Source of the DNA: Aequorivita capsosiphonis DSM 23843
GTDB taxonomy: Bacteria; Bacteroidota; Bacteroidia; Flavobacteriales; Flavobacteriaceae
Assembly (NCBI RefSeq): GCF_000429125.1
Contig: NZ_AUBG01000002.1
Location: 62,001 to 126,000 of the forward strand
DNA: 64,000 nt
Direction of reading: 5' to 3'
Position numbers and translations under genes: made by a program
Notes under the pieces: model-generated
The model's input: only the letters and a program-made list of their open reading frames with translations
The model's database searches: none
What the model was told of the DNA's origin: nothing
Part shown: positions 55,011 through 64,000 of the stretch, piece by piece
Layout: every line of letters begins with the position of its first letter
How positions within the stretch are numbered: the first letter of the stretch is position 1

Positions 55011-56189
55011 ATGAGTAATAAAGTAGTTATAGTATCCGCAATCAGAACTCCAATTGGAAGTTTTATGGGCAGTCTTTCATCATTAACGGCAACTCAATTG
55101 GGTTCTGCCGCAATAAAAGCTTCCTTAGAAAAAATAAATCTTGATCCAAAATTGGTGCAGGAAGTTTATATGGGTAATGTAGTACAAGCTGGTGTTGGGC
55201 AAGCTCCCGCACGGCAAGCTGCTTTAGGTGCTGGATTGTCTGAGGATGTTCCCGCTACAACAATTAATAAAGTATGTGCTTCAGGAATGAAAGCGGTAAT
55301 ACAGGCTGCTCAAGCAATAGCTCTTGGTGATGCCGATATAGTGGTTGCTGGTGGAATGGAAAGCATGAGCAATATTCCACATTACGTTCATATGCGTAAG
55401 GGAACAAAATTTGGTCCAGCTACTTTGATAGATGGGATGCAAAAAGATGGTTTGGTAGATGCTTATGATAATAACGCAATGGGAACCTGTGCCGATTTAT
55501 GCGCAACAGAATATAGTTTTTCACGAGAAGACCAAGATGCGTTCGCAGTTAAGTCCTATGAACGTTCCGCAAAAGCTTGGGCCGATGGAAAATTTAATGA
55601 GGAAGTTGTTCCTGTGGAAGTGCCACAGCGCCGTGGTGAACCAGTTGTAGTTTCTGAAGACGAAGAGTTTAAAAATGTTAGAATGGACAAGATTTCTTCT
55701 CTGCGTCCGGCATTTACAAAAGATGGAACTGTTACTGCTGCCAATTCATCAACAATAAATGACGGTGCAGGTGCTGTGGTTTTGATGAGTGAAGCAAAAG
55801 CAAAGGAATTAGGCCTTACTCCATTAGCTTATATAAAAGGTTACGCCGATGCCGCTCAAGAACCAAAATGGTTTACAACGGCTCCAGCAAAAGCCCTTCC
55901 TAAAGCGATTGCCAAAGCTGGAATTGATATTAAAGATGTTGATTATTTTGAATTTAATGAAGCCTTTTCAGTGGTGGGACTTGCCAATATGAAAATATTG
56001 GGTCTTGATGATAGCAACGTAAATGTTAACGGTGGTGCTGTTTCTTTAGGGCACCCATTAGGATGTAGCGGCGTTCGTATCTTGATAACACTTCTAAATG
56101 TGTTAAAGCAAAATGATGCTAAAATTGGTGCCGCAGCAATCTGTAATGGCGGTGGTGGTGCATCTGCAATGGTAATTGAAAGAATTTAA
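55011..56189 (+). CDS. Acetyl-CoA C-acetyltransferase (thiolase)
   Basis: A 392-residue thiolase. The start was set at the ATG giving MSNKVVIVSAIRTPIGSFMG, the standard thiolase N-terminus; a longer TTG frame adds 21 unrelated residues. Catalytic residues: Cys89 in NKVCASGMKAV, His348 in SLGHPLGCSG, Cys378 in ICNGGGGASA, with the NEAF motif (EFNEAFSVVG). It makes or splits acetoacetyl-CoA in ketogenesis, polyketide or amino-acid degradation. Whether it runs forward or backward is not clear; no other beta-oxidation genes are adjacent. Confidence 0.95.
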   Translation: MSNKVVIVSAIRTPIGSFMGSLSSLTATQLGSAAIKASLEKINLDPKLVQEVYMGNVVQAGVGQAPARQAALGAGLSEDVPATTINKVCASGMKAVIQAAQAIALGDADIVVAGGMESMSNIPHYVHMRKGTKFGPATLIDGMQKDGLVDAYDNNAMGTCADLCATEYSFSREDQDAFAVKSYERSAKAWADGKFNEEVVPVEVPQRRGEPVVVSEDEEFKNVRMDKISSLRPAFTKDGTVTAANSSTINDGAGAVVLMSEAKAKELGLTPLAYIKGYADAAQEPKWFTTAPAKALPKAIAKAGIDIKDVDYFEFNEAFSVVGLANMKILGLDDSNVNVNGGAVSLGHPLGCSGVRILITLLNVLKQNDAKIGAAAICNGGGGASAMVIERI

Positions 56190-56221
56190 ATAGAACCGTA
56201 ACTGTTATCAACAATTTCTAA

Positions 56222-56971
56222 ATGGATTACGGTATCTGTAATTTAAGCATTGTCCCTATTCGAGCGGAAGCTTCAGATATGAGTGAAATGGTGACGCAAT
56301 TACTTTATGGCGAACATTTCAAAGTTTTGGAAATTCGAAAAAAGTGGAGTCGCATCCGTTTGGCATTTGATGGCTATGAAGGCTGGATTGATAACAAACA
56401 ATACATAAGTATTTCTGAAAAGGATTATTCAAATTTTGAAAATAAAGCGGTTAAGCTTTCTTCAGATTTGGTCGATTTTGTAACGGGTTTAGATAAGCAA
56501 TTGTTCTCAATCTGCCTGGGAAGTACTATTTCTTCTTCAGAATATTTTAACCATAAATTTGAAGGAAGATCGCTTTCAAAACTTCTTCCGAAGAAGCATT
56601 TAATTGAAACTGCCCTACTCTATTTAAACAGTCCTTATTTATGGGGAGGAAAAACCCCTTTCGGAATTGATTGCAGTGGTTTTACGCAAATGGTTTACAA
56701 GTTGAACGGCCATAGATTATTGCGCGATGCCAGTCAGCAAGCAACGCAGGGAGAAGCGTTAAGTTTTATTGAAGAAAGTGAACCTGGTGATTTGGCATTT
56801 TTTGACAATGAAGAAGGAAAAATCACGCACGTTGGTATTATAATGAAAGATAATTACATTATTCACGCCCACGGAAAAGTACGTATTGACAGACTGGATC
56901 ATAGTGGGATTTTTAATTATGAGGTTCGGAATCACACCCATAAGCTTCGAGTTATAAAACGGATTATCTAA
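56222..56971 (+). CDS. SH3-domain NlpC/P60 (C40) peptidase, cytoplasmic type
   Basis: A 249-residue protein: SH3b-like domain at about 10-70 (VPIRAEASDMSEMVTQLLYG, FDGYEGWIDNKQY) and an NlpC/P60 domain from 125 with catalytic Cys in FGIDCSGFTQMVYKLNG, His in ITHVGIIMKDN, and third polar residue in YIIHAHGKVRIDRL. It resembles gamma-D-glutamyl-diamino-acid endopeptidases that recycle muropeptides. There is no signal peptide, so it likely acts on imported muropeptides in the cytosol, as YkfC-type enzymes do. It follows the thiolase by 32 bp. Confidence 0.9.
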   Translation: MDYGICNLSIVPIRAEASDMSEMVTQLLYGEHFKVLEIRKKWSRIRLAFDGYEGWIDNKQYISISEKDYSNFENKAVKLSSDLVDFVTGLDKQLFSICLGSTISSSEYFNHKFEGRSLSKLLPKKHLIETALLYLNSPYLWGGKTPFGIDCSGFTQMVYKLNGHRLLRDASQQATQGEALSFIEESEPGDLAFFDNEEGKITHVGIIMKDNYIIHAHGKVRIDRLDHSGIFNYEVRNHTHKLRVIKRII

Positions 56972-57014
56972 TACCAGCTGGATTTTTAAATGGCGTTTTA
57001 AAAAAAATTAATCT

Positions 57015-57056
57015 AAAAGTAAAAAGCCCCTGATCGATCAGGGGCTTTTTACTTTT
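57015..57056. terminator. Bidirectional terminator between convergent genes
   Basis: AAAAGTAAAAAGCCCCTGATC and GATCAGGGGCTTTTTACTTTT form a perfect 21-bp-per-arm palindrome with T-runs on both strands. Confidence 0.92.
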
Positions 57057-57074
57057 TATAATTAGATAACTATA

Positions 57075-58334
57075 TTATCCTTTAGTCTCTAAAGCCTCAA
57101 GCTTGGCCTTCAATTCCTTAAATTTTGAATCGTCTCCCACTTGACCGTACATATTCATTAAAGTTCTAATAACTTCCACATTATTTGGATCAAGTTTATG
57201 TGCTTTTTCTAAATAAGGAATAGTTTCCATATAAAGATCTTTTCGTTCCTGCTTGAGTGCATCGTATTTCTTATTATCAGCGGCAGAACTTCCAAGACTA
57301 TTCATTTTTTCAACGAGTTCGTTTTCTCCAGAAAGTTTTAAAACAGCTAAATTTATTAAGGCTCCATTATAATCAGGTCTCAATTCCAAAGCTTTTTTAT
57401 AATATTCAATTGCTTTCTCCTTATCTCCTATATCTGCACTTCCAACACCTAGGTTGAAATAGATTTCTGGATTTTCTGGGTCGGAGGCCACAATTTCACT
57501 CATCAATTTATTATATCTTGCTACATCGCCCATTTTATAACTCATATCGGCATCTGCGCGCATAAGGTAAACATCATTTGGGTTTTCAGCGCGAGCTTCT
57601 TTCATTAAACTTACCGCTTTTTCGTCATCATCTTTTTCAATATAAATCAAGGTCATATTACGAAGGATTTCACCTTTTCTGGATTCAGATACACTTGTTT
57701 CAGGTTTAATGTATTGACCAGCTTTAACGGCAATGTTTCTTAGATTTTCAGAATCAAAAGATTCTACTTCTCCAGTTTCTTTATTGGTGGCTACGAACTC
57801 TTCAGTTTCTCCCGTATATCCAGCATCAAGTAACATTTGATAATACTTTAAAGCAGCATCGTAATCCTTTCCAGTAACCGCATTTGCGGCAGCGAAATAC
57901 AGATCGGAATTATCTTTAGAGACCGTATAACTCGTGTAAAGCTTTTCCGTAGCTAGTTCATAACGCTCTGCTTTTTGATCTGCCACTGCTCCATTTATTA
58001 AAGCTGCACGTAGGTTTTTTAATTGAGGTGCCAATTGCTCCTGCATTTTCGGGTCAAGTGAAATTGCTTCGGCAAAAGCTGAAGCGGCACCTTTCAATTT
58101 TGCGAAATCGGAGCCTGCAGAGCCCAAAAGAGCTTCGCCTTTTAATCCGAAATATTGCGCTTTCATGGAGTTGTCTACAGAGCCAATCATAGGTTCTGCC
58201 TCGTTAAGATAGTCTAAGGCTTCATTATAGGAGTTTGACTTTATTGATTTTTCAGCTTTTCTGATTTCTTTCTTTTGACCAAATGAAATAGCAGATACAA
58301 AAGCCAGTCCTGTTATTAGAATTCGTTTTTTCAT
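57075..58334 (-). CDS. Exported TPR-repeat protein
   Basis: A 419-residue protein with signal peptide MKKRILITGLAFVSAISFGQ. At least seven TPR units follow, for example SDLYFAAANAVTGKDYDAAL, PEIYFNLGVGSADIGDKEKA and IEYYKKALELRPDYNGALIN, and the last DPNNVEVIRTLMNMYGQVGD. TPR arrays bind protein partners; this one probably acts in the periplasm in envelope assembly, partner unknown. It starts 10 bp after gyrA on the same strand, so both are in one transcript, an order common in flavobacteria. Confidence 0.88.
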   Translation of the reverse strand: MKKRILITGLAFVSAISFGQKKEIRKAEKSIKSNSYNEALDYLNEAEPMIGSVDNSMKAQYFGLKGEALLGSAGSDFAKLKGAASAFAEAISLDPKMQEQLAPQLKNLRAALINGAVADQKAERYELATEKLYTSYTVSKDNSDLYFAAANAVTGKDYDAALKYYQMLLDAGYTGETEEFVATNKETGEVESFDSENLRNIAVKAGQYIKPETSVSESRKGEILRNMTLIYIEKDDDEKAVSLMKEARAENPNDVYLMRADADMSYKMGDVARYNKLMSEIVASDPENPEIYFNLGVGSADIGDKEKAIEYYKKALELRPDYNGALINLAVLKLSGENELVEKMNSLGSSAADNKKYDALKQERKDLYMETIPYLEKAHKLDPNNVEVIRTLMNMYGQVGDDSKFKELKAKLEALETKG

Positions 58335-58344
58335 GTGTTAAAGT

Positions 58345-60888
58345 TTAATCGTTATTTTCGGTTTGAGTTCCATCATTATCAAGAGTGGTGCCATTATTGT
58401 TTTCGTCGGTAGTTTCACCTTCAATTTCAATGTCCTCAATATCTTCTTCATCCTCTTTCATTGCTTTTGCAACTGCAGCAATGGCATCGTCCTCTCTTAC
58501 TTTTATTAAACGAACGCCCTGAGTAGCGCGCCCCATAACGCGAAGATTTGCAACTGCCATTCTAATAGCAATGCCAGATTTGTTGATAATCATTAAATCA
58601 TCTTCGTCGGTTACATTTTTAATGGCTACTAATTTACCGGTTTTTTCTGTAATATTAATAGTTTTTACTCCTTTTCCACCACGGTTGGTGATTCTATAGT
58701 CATCAATTAAAGATCTTTTACCGTAACCGTTTTCAGAAACAACAAGTATATCTGAATCACCTGGATTTACCGCAATCATTCCTATAACTTCGTCGTTTTC
58801 ATCACCTAAGGTAATTCCGCGAACTCCGGAAGCGTTTCTACCCATTGGTCTTGTTTTCTCCTCTTCAAAGCGAATTGCTTTTCCTGAACGTACCGCGAGC
58901 ATTACTTGACTGTCGCCCGTTGTAAGTTTTGCTTCAAGCAATTCATCGTCTTCGCGAATTGTTATGGCATTGATACCGTTGGTTCGTGGACGTGAATATT
59001 GCTCTAAAGGCGTTTTCTTGACTTGCCCCTTTTTAGTTGCCATAATCACGTAGTGACTATTGATGTATTCTTCATCTTTTAAATCTTGGGTACAGATAAA
59101 AGCATTCACTTTATCATCTGGCTCAATATTTATTAAGTTCTGAATGGCTCTACCTTTTGATGTTCTAGATCCCTCAGGAATTTCGAAAACACGCATCCAA
59201 AAGCATTTTCCCTTTTGGGTGAAAAACAACATATATTGGTGGTTGGTACCCACAAATAGATATTCCAAGAAATCTTCATTTCGTGTAGATGAAGCTTTTT
59301 GGCCAACTCCGCCTCTATTCTGTGTTTTATATTCTGAAAGCGATGTGCGCTTAATATAACCTGCGTGCGAAATGGTTATTACCACTTGCTCATCAGCAAT
59401 TAAATCGGTTATGCTAACGTCACCACCTGCATATTCTATAGTAGAACGGCGTTCGTCACCATATTTAGTGCGAATTTCTTCAAGTTCTTCTTTTATAATT
59501 TGCATTCTACGTTCCTTACTAGCTAGAATATCTCGGTAATCTTGAATTGTTTTCATCAATTCTTCATACTCCGTTCTAAGCTTATCTTGTTCTAGACCTG
59601 TTAATTGGCGTAAACGCATTTCAACAATGGCCTTGGCTTGAATTTCACTTAGCTTAAAGGCTTCAATCAGCTTCCCTCTGGCTTCATCGGCATTGGAAGA
59701 AGCGCGGATTAAGCGAATCACTTCGTCAATATTATCTGAAGCAATAATTAATCCTTCTAAAATATGGGCGCGTTCCTCTGCTTTTCGAAGTAGATATTCC
59801 GTACGGCGAACTACAACTTCGTGGCGGTGTTCCACAAAATAATGGATCAGCTCCTTTAAGTTTAGCATTTGCGGCCGTCCTTTTACCAGTGCGATATTGT
59901 TCACACTGAAACTGGACTGCAATGCAGTGTATTTATATAAGGTGTTTAAAACAATGTTTGGGATTGCATCTCGTTTTAAGATGTAAACAATGCGCATTCC
60001 ATTTCTATCACTTTCGTCACGAATATTTGCAATGCCCTCTATCTTCTTGTCGTTTACCATATCTGCGGTCTTCTTAATCATGTCCGCCTTGTTTACTTGA
60101 TATGGAATCTCAGTAACAATAATACATTCTCTACCCTTTACTTCTTCAAAAGTAGCTCTCGCTCGCATAACTACACGACCACGGCCCGTATGGAACGCTT
60201 CTCGCACGCCTTCATATCCATAAATAATTCCGCCGGTAGGAAAATCTGGAGCTTTGATGTGTTGCATCAAGCCATCAATATCTATGTCATTATCTTCAAT
60301 ATAGGCAATGGTTCCGTCTATAACTTCAGTTAAGTTATGTGGCGGCATATTGGTTGCCATACCTACGGCAATTCCAGATGCTCCATTTATTAAAAGTCCT
60401 GGAACCCGTGTTGGTAGCACAGTTGGTTCTTTCAAGGTGTCATCAAAATTCAATTGGTGATCTACTGTGTCCTTATCAATATCTGCCAGCATATCTTCAG
60501 AAATTTTCTGCATACGAGCCTCAGTATATCGCATTGCTGCAGGACTATCGCCATCAACAGAACCGAAGTTACCTTGGCCGTCTACTAATAGATAGCGCAA
60601 ACTCCATTCTTGGGCCATTCGCACCATGGCATCATAAACGGACGTATCACCATGAGGGTGATATTTACCGAGAACTTCCCCCACAATTCTTGCAGACTTT
60701 TTATGCGAGCCGGTCGCTCGTATTCCTAATTCGTGCATCCCGAACAAAACCCTTCTGTGTACCGGTTTCATCCCATCCCGCACATCTGGCAGCGCACGTG
60801 ACACTATGACCGACATCGAATAATCGATGTAGGCAGATTTCATTTCATCTTCAATGTTTATAGGGATCACTTTCTCACCTTCAGTCAT
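58345..60888 (-). CDS. gyrA: DNA gyrase subunit A
   Basis: An 847-residue GyrA. The active Tyr121 is in [10 protein letters not shown]; the quinolone-determining region reads [20 protein letters not shown] with Thr82 where E. coli has Ser83 and Asp86 for Asp87. The six-bladed C-terminal domain carries the GyrA box as [10 protein letters not shown]. The tail is acidic ([20 protein letters not shown]), as often in GyrA. With GyrB it introduces negative supercoils. It is divergent to clpC. Confidence 0.98.
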   Translation of the reverse strand: MTEGEKVIPINIEDEMKSAYIDYSMSVIVSRALPDVRDGMKPVHRRVLFGMHELGIRATGSHKKSARIVGEVLGKYHPHGDTSVYDAMVRMAQEWSLRYLLVDGQGNFGSVDGDSPAAMRYTEARMQKISEDMLADIDKDTVDHQLNFDDTLKEPTVLPTRVPGLLINGASGIAVGMATNMPPHNLTEVIDGTIAYIEDNDIDIDGLMQHIKAPDFPTGGIIYGYEGVREAFHTGRGRVVMRARATFEEVKGRECIIVTEIPYQVNKADMIKKTADMVNDKKIEGIANIRDESDRNGMRIVYILKRDAIPNIVLNTLYKYTALQSSFSVNNIALVKGRPQMLNLKELIHYFVEHRHEVVVRRTEYLLRKAEERAHILEGLIIASDNIDEVIRLIRASSNADEARGKLIEAFKLSEIQAKAIVEMRLRQLTGLEQDKLRTEYEELMKTIQDYRDILASKERRMQIIKEELEEIRTKYGDERRSTIEYAGGDVSITDLIADEQVVITISHAGYIKRTSLSEYKTQNRGGVGQKASSTRNEDFLEYLFVGTNHQYMLFFTQKGKCFWMRVFEIPEGSRTSKGRAIQNLINIEPDDKVNAFICTQDLKDEEYINSHYVIMATKKGQVKKTPLEQYSRPRTNGINAITIREDDELLEAKLTTGDSQVMLAVRSGKAIRFEEEKTRPMGRNASGVRGITLGDENDEVIGMIAVNPGDSDILVVSENGYGKRSLIDDYRITNRGGKGVKTINITEKTGKLVAIKNVTDEDDLMIINKSGIAIRMAVANLRVMGRATQGVRLIKVREDDAIAAVAKAMKEDEEDIEDIEIEGETTDENNNGTTLDNDGTQTENND

Positions 60889-61147
60889 AAAAAATAGAAT
60901 TAATTATCGTTATTAAACTAATGGAGCAAGATACATATTTTCGTAGGCTTAATGGGGTTTTTACGAGTACTTATTCGCCTTTTTATTAACAAAAATGGGG
61001 GGCTAAATCGTTAATAAGTATCTATGGAAAAACTTTGAGTTCCAGCATATATTTTGTCCTTTTACTAAAATGATCTGAAAGAGGAACAGTTTTTGTCCTA
61101 TTTTGGTTAATTTAGTAGTTTAAAAAAGAAGAGAGGATATTTAAGAT
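60889..61147. other. Divergent promoter region of gyrA and clpC
   Basis: No coding signal. Near-consensus -7 strings are GTATCTTG (minus strand, near 60935) for gyrA and CCTATTTTGG (plus, near 61097) for clpC; each is one base short of TAnnTTTG. No HrcA-type CIRCE element or heat-shock operator is seen before clpC. Confidence 0.35.
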
Positions 61148-63700
61148 ATGGATGATAATTTTTCCCCCAGAGTAAAAGATGTAATAGCTTACAGCAAAGA
61201 AGAAGCTCTTCGCTTAGGTCACGATTTTATTGGTACTGAGCATTTAATGCTCGGTTTATTAAGAGATGGCAATGGCAAAGCGGTGAGCATTCTCAATGCG
61301 TTAGCCATAGATTTAAACCATTTAAGAAGAAAGGTTGAAATATTGAGCCCTGCAACTCCAGGGGTTACAACAAACACAAACGATAAAAAGAACCTTCATC
61401 TCACCCGCCAAGCGGAAAGAGCGCTGAAGACTACATTTTTGGAGGCCAAGCTTTTTCAGAGTAATTCTATTAATACCGCACATTTGCTTTTGTGTATTCT
61501 GCGGAACGAAAATGACCCCACAACAAAATTGTTGAACAAAATGAAGGTTGACTATGACGCTGTTAAAGACCAATTCAAACTTATGATAACAAATGATGAT
61601 GATTATATAGAATCTCCCAGAGCCGAATCATTTCCAAATGATGATGATACATCTTCGGATGATGCCAACAAAGAGAATTTGTTTGCCGGAACCACGGCAA
61701 AAACGAATAAAAAGTCAAAGACGCCTGTTTTAGATAACTTCGGAAGAGATTTAACAGCTATGGCCGAAGATGGAAAACTAGATCCAGTGGTGGGTCGCGA
61801 AAGTGAAATTCAACGTGTTTCCCAAATTCTAAGCCGAAGAAAAAAGAACAACCCATTGTTGATTGGTGAACCTGGAGTTGGTAAATCTGCAATTGCCGAA
61901 GGTTTGGCTTTGCGTATTATCCAAAGAAAGGTATCGCGTATTCTCTATGACAAAAGAGTTGTAACTTTAGATTTGGCGAGCCTTGTAGCGGGAACTAAAT
62001 ATCGCGGACAGTTCGAGGAACGGATGAAAGCGGTTATGAACGAACTTGAAAAGAATGAAGATATTATTCTTTTTATAGATGAAATCCATACTATTGTTGG
62101 TGCCGGTGGCGCAACAGGCTCCTTGGATGCTTCCAATATGTTTAAACCAGCATTGGCCAGAGGTGAAATTCAATGTATAGGTGCAACCACTTTAGATGAA
62201 TATCGCCAATATATTGAAAAGGATGGAGCACTAGAAAGACGTTTCCAGAAAGTTCTGGTAGAACCAACAACGGTTGAAGAAACTGTTGAAATCCTTCAGA
62301 ATATAAAAGATAAATATGAAGCACATCACAATGTTATCTATACTGACGATGCAATAATTGCTTGTGTTAAGCTTACCAATAGATATATGACCGAGCGCTT
62401 TCTTCCAGACAAAGCTATTGATGCTTTAGATGAAGCTGGATCGCGCGTTCATATCACCAATATCCACGTACCTGAAAAAATCTTGCAAATTGAAAAACAA
62501 TTAGAAGAAGTACGGGAACTAAAAAACACTGTGGTCAAGAAACAGAAATACGAAGAGGCAGCAAAACTTCGCGATGACGAAAAGAACCTTGAAAAAGATC
62601 TTGCTACACATCAAGAAAAATGGGAAGCAGATTCTAAACTTCATAAAGAAACAGTTTCTGAAGAAGACGTTGCAGAAGTAGTTTCCATGATGACTGGCGT
62701 TCCAGTGAATAGAATTGCACAAACGGAAAGCAAAAAACTCGCTGCCCTCCCCGACCGTATTAAAGGTAAAGTGGTTGGACAAGATGAAGCAGTTGCAAAG
62801 GTGGTAAAAGCAATCCAACGAAATCGTGCAGGATTGAAAGATCCAAACAAACCAATTGGCTCCTTTATTTTCTTAGGTCAAACTGGTGTAGGTAAAACGC
62901 AATTGGCTAAGGTTTTGGCCAAGGAGTTGTTTGACTCGGAGAATGCGTTGATCCGTATTGATATGAGTGAATATATGGAGAAATTTGCCATCTCCCGTTT
63001 GGTGGGTGCACCTCCAGGATATGTTGGTTATGAGGAAGGTGGCCAGTTAACCGAAAAAATTAGAAGAAAACCTTACGCCGTAGTGCTTTTGGATGAAATT
63101 GAAAAAGCGCATCCAGATGTTTTTAATATGTTGCTTCAGGTTTTGGATGATGGTTTTTTAACCGATAGTCTGGGAAGAAAAATTGATTTTAGAAACACTA
63201 TTATCATTATGACTTCAAACATTGGAGCTAGACAAATTAAAGATTTCGGACAGGGTGTTGGTTTTGGAACTTCCGCAAAGAAAAGTCAAGAAGCCTCTCA
63301 TACTAAAAGTGTAATAGAGAACGCGCTGAAGAAAACTTTTGCTCCAGAATTCCTAAACCGTATTGATGATGTGATGGTCTTTAATGCTTTGGAAAGAGAG
63401 GATATTCATAAGATCATTGATATTGAATTGACTAAATTATTCCTTCGCATTGCTGATTTAGGTTACGATCTTAAACTTACTGACAAGGCCAAAGATTATA
63501 TTGCCGATAAAGGTTTCGACAAACAATATGGAGCAAGACCTTTAAATAGGGCTATTCAGAAATATATTGAAGATGCCTTGGCAGAAGAAATAATCAACAG
63601 CAGTTTGCAGGAAGGTGATGCCATAACAATGGATCTCGATGAAAAGACGAACGAGCTAACTATTAAAATAAAGAAGCAGAAGAAAACTACAGAATCATAG
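61148..63700 (+). CDS. clpC: ClpC-type AAA+ unfoldase
   Basis: An 850-residue Hsp100 ATPase. The double Clp_N domain is at residues 1-145, AAA-1 has Walker A GEPGVGKS near 235 and Walker B DEIHTIVG, a UVR-like middle helix pair (QKYEEAAKLRDDEKNLEK) lies near 460, and AAA-2 has GQTGVGKTQL near 580 with LLDEIEKAHPDVFNMLLQVL. The UVR insertion marks it as ClpC rather than ClpA or ClpB. It feeds unfolded proteins to ClpP. No mcsA, mcsB or ctsR is adjacent. A strong terminator follows. Confidence 0.97.
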   Translation: MDDNFSPRVKDVIAYSKEEALRLGHDFIGTEHLMLGLLRDGNGKAVSILNALAIDLNHLRRKVEILSPATPGVTTNTNDKKNLHLTRQAERALKTTFLEAKLFQSNSINTAHLLLCILRNENDPTTKLLNKMKVDYDAVKDQFKLMITNDDDYIESPRAESFPNDDDTSSDDANKENLFAGTTAKTNKKSKTPVLDNFGRDLTAMAEDGKLDPVVGRESEIQRVSQILSRRKKNNPLLIGEPGVGKSAIAEGLALRIIQRKVSRILYDKRVVTLDLASLVAGTKYRGQFEERMKAVMNELEKNEDIILFIDEIHTIVGAGGATGSLDASNMFKPALARGEIQCIGATTLDEYRQYIEKDGALERRFQKVLVEPTTVEETVEILQNIKDKYEAHHNVIYTDDAIIACVKLTNRYMTERFLPDKAIDALDEAGSRVHITNIHVPEKILQIEKQLEEVRELKNTVVKKQKYEEAAKLRDDEKNLEKDLATHQEKWEADSKLHKETVSEEDVAEVVSMMTGVPVNRIAQTESKKLAALPDRIKGKVVGQDEAVAKVVKAIQRNRAGLKDPNKPIGSFIFLGQTGVGKTQLAKVLAKELFDSENALIRIDMSEYMEKFAISRLVGAPPGYVGYEEGGQLTEKIRRKPYAVVLLDEIEKAHPDVFNMLLQVLDDGFLTDSLGRKIDFRNTIIIMTSNIGARQIKDFGQGVGFGTSAKKSQEASHTKSVIENALKKTFAPEFLNRIDDVMVFNALEREDIHKIIDIELTKLFLRIADLGYDLKLTDKAKDYIADKGFDKQYGARPLNRAIQKYIEDALAEEIINSSLQEGDAITMDLDEKTNELTIKIKKQKKTTES

Positions 63701-63724
63701 TTATTTAATGCAATCCTTACCATT

Positions 63725-63762
63725 AATCTTCCCTAGGTTTTCCTAGGGAAGATTTTTTTTTT
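63725..63762 (+). terminator. Terminator after clpC
   Basis: Perfect 13-bp stem AATCTTCCCTAGG-TTTT-CCTAGGGAAGATT followed by T-run; 24 bp after the clpC stop. Confidence 0.93.
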
Positions 63763-63824
63763 ATAAACATTGTTAAGTCAACTAATTAAAAAACCCTATT
63801 TTAGATGTGCGGTAATCTTATTCT

Positions 63825-64000
63825 ATGGTAAAAACCCTACATTTTGAATTTGGAGAGATTCGAGTCTTTCAAAGTTTTGTGGTGGTTGTCATGAAAGAAG
63901 GTATTACTGTTAAGCCAGAGCATAACGATGATTTAGTAAATATTTCAGAAAAATACTTTAAAGACAAACCTTTTGGTTATATAACCTACCGAAAAAATAG
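63825..64000 (+). CDS. STAS/SpoIIAA-like protein, N-terminal part (cut by window edge)
   Basis: The first 58 codons are present. They read MVKTLHFEFGEIRVFQSFVV, VVMKEGITVKPEHNDDLVN and ISEKYFKDKPFGYITYRKN: a short beta-alpha fold typical of flavobacterial SpoIIAA/STAS-like proteins (about 120-130 residues when complete). Function is not known in this group; relatives of the fold bind small ligands or nucleotides in the cytosol. It starts at ATG after the clpC terminator and so has its own promoter. Confidence 0.6.
   Translation, partial: MVKTLHFEFGEIRVFQSFVVVVMKEGITVKPEHNDDLVNISEKYFKDKPFGYITYRKN

Noticed and set aside
60339-60809. 156-codon plus-strand frame inside gyrA
   Set aside because: Antisense shadow of a conserved core gene; His/Leu-rich composition unlike a real protein.

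Overview
The window is a low-GC chromosome segment from a member of the Bacteroidota, most likely a Flavobacteriaceae species (genus not resolved). Evidence: promoter -7 boxes of the Bacteroidota form TAnnTTTG; bshA (bacillithiol synthesis); TamB, LptD-like, DUF4159 and 7TM-HD proteins in their flavobacterial forms; a secreted protein starting with the VGIGTTTP motif; several TTG starts; tRNAs without encoded CCA; and intergenic fillers of the 'caagtttcaggtt' and 'aaattccaaataac' type that are typical of this group.

Layout. 1-6.3 kb: end of a 2OG-Fe(II) oxygenase gene, a SUI1 protein, a nucleoside phosphorylase overlapping a solute-binding-fold protein, a tiny membrane peptide, divergent ung/mutS2, and a DCC thiol protein. 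6.3-14.7 kb: secreted protein, two DAACS symporters of different specificity, aroC, a flavin monooxygenase, an HbpS-like protein and a decayed AraC regulator. 14.8-22 kb: a D-lactate-dehydrogenase-type FAD/Fe-S fusion, an outer-membrane protein, an M19-like hydrolase, a tail-to-tail RelE/HTH pair, and bshA. 22.3-34 kb: a GH3/beta-lactamase-fold fusion, a two-part Fe-S oxidoreductase with an HAD protein between, then envelope genes (MlaD, amidase, LptD-like) and RidA. 34.3-44.6 kb: tamB, divergent tsaD, TylF methyltransferase, rsmE, DUF4159, AI-2E permease, rRNA/tRNA-methyltransferase-like protein.

44.6-52.7 kb is the accessory part. Two tandem 342-bp-spaced units each hold a GIY-YIG nuclease gene whose last codons lie in the D-arm of a 5'-truncated tRNA. 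Next to them a 6.9-kb integrative element sits in the anticodon arm of a tRNA-Arg(TCT) gene, bounded by 17-bp direct repeats. It has tandem 11-bp repeats (TTTTGCTAACA type) near both ends, a tyrosine recombinase, an excisionase-like HTH protein, a RecA-fold helicase, a zinc-finger/Toprim primase, a repeat-rich candidate origin, a small GRPKGS-motif protein like those next to phage terminases, and a lipoprotein with its own promoter. No relaxase, capsid or portal gene is seen. The gene order resembles phage-inducible satellites, but this is inference. Arg, Pro and Ser tRNAs and one tRNA-Arg relic follow.

52.8-64 kb is core again: 7TM-HD phosphohydrolase, thiolase, SH3/NlpC-P60 peptidase, TPR protein, gyrA, clpC and the start of a STAS-like protein gene. 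Small palindromes have entered the reading frames of aroC and rsmE, and filler repeats run into the 5' ends of two other genes, so repeat spread is remodelling even housekeeping genes here.
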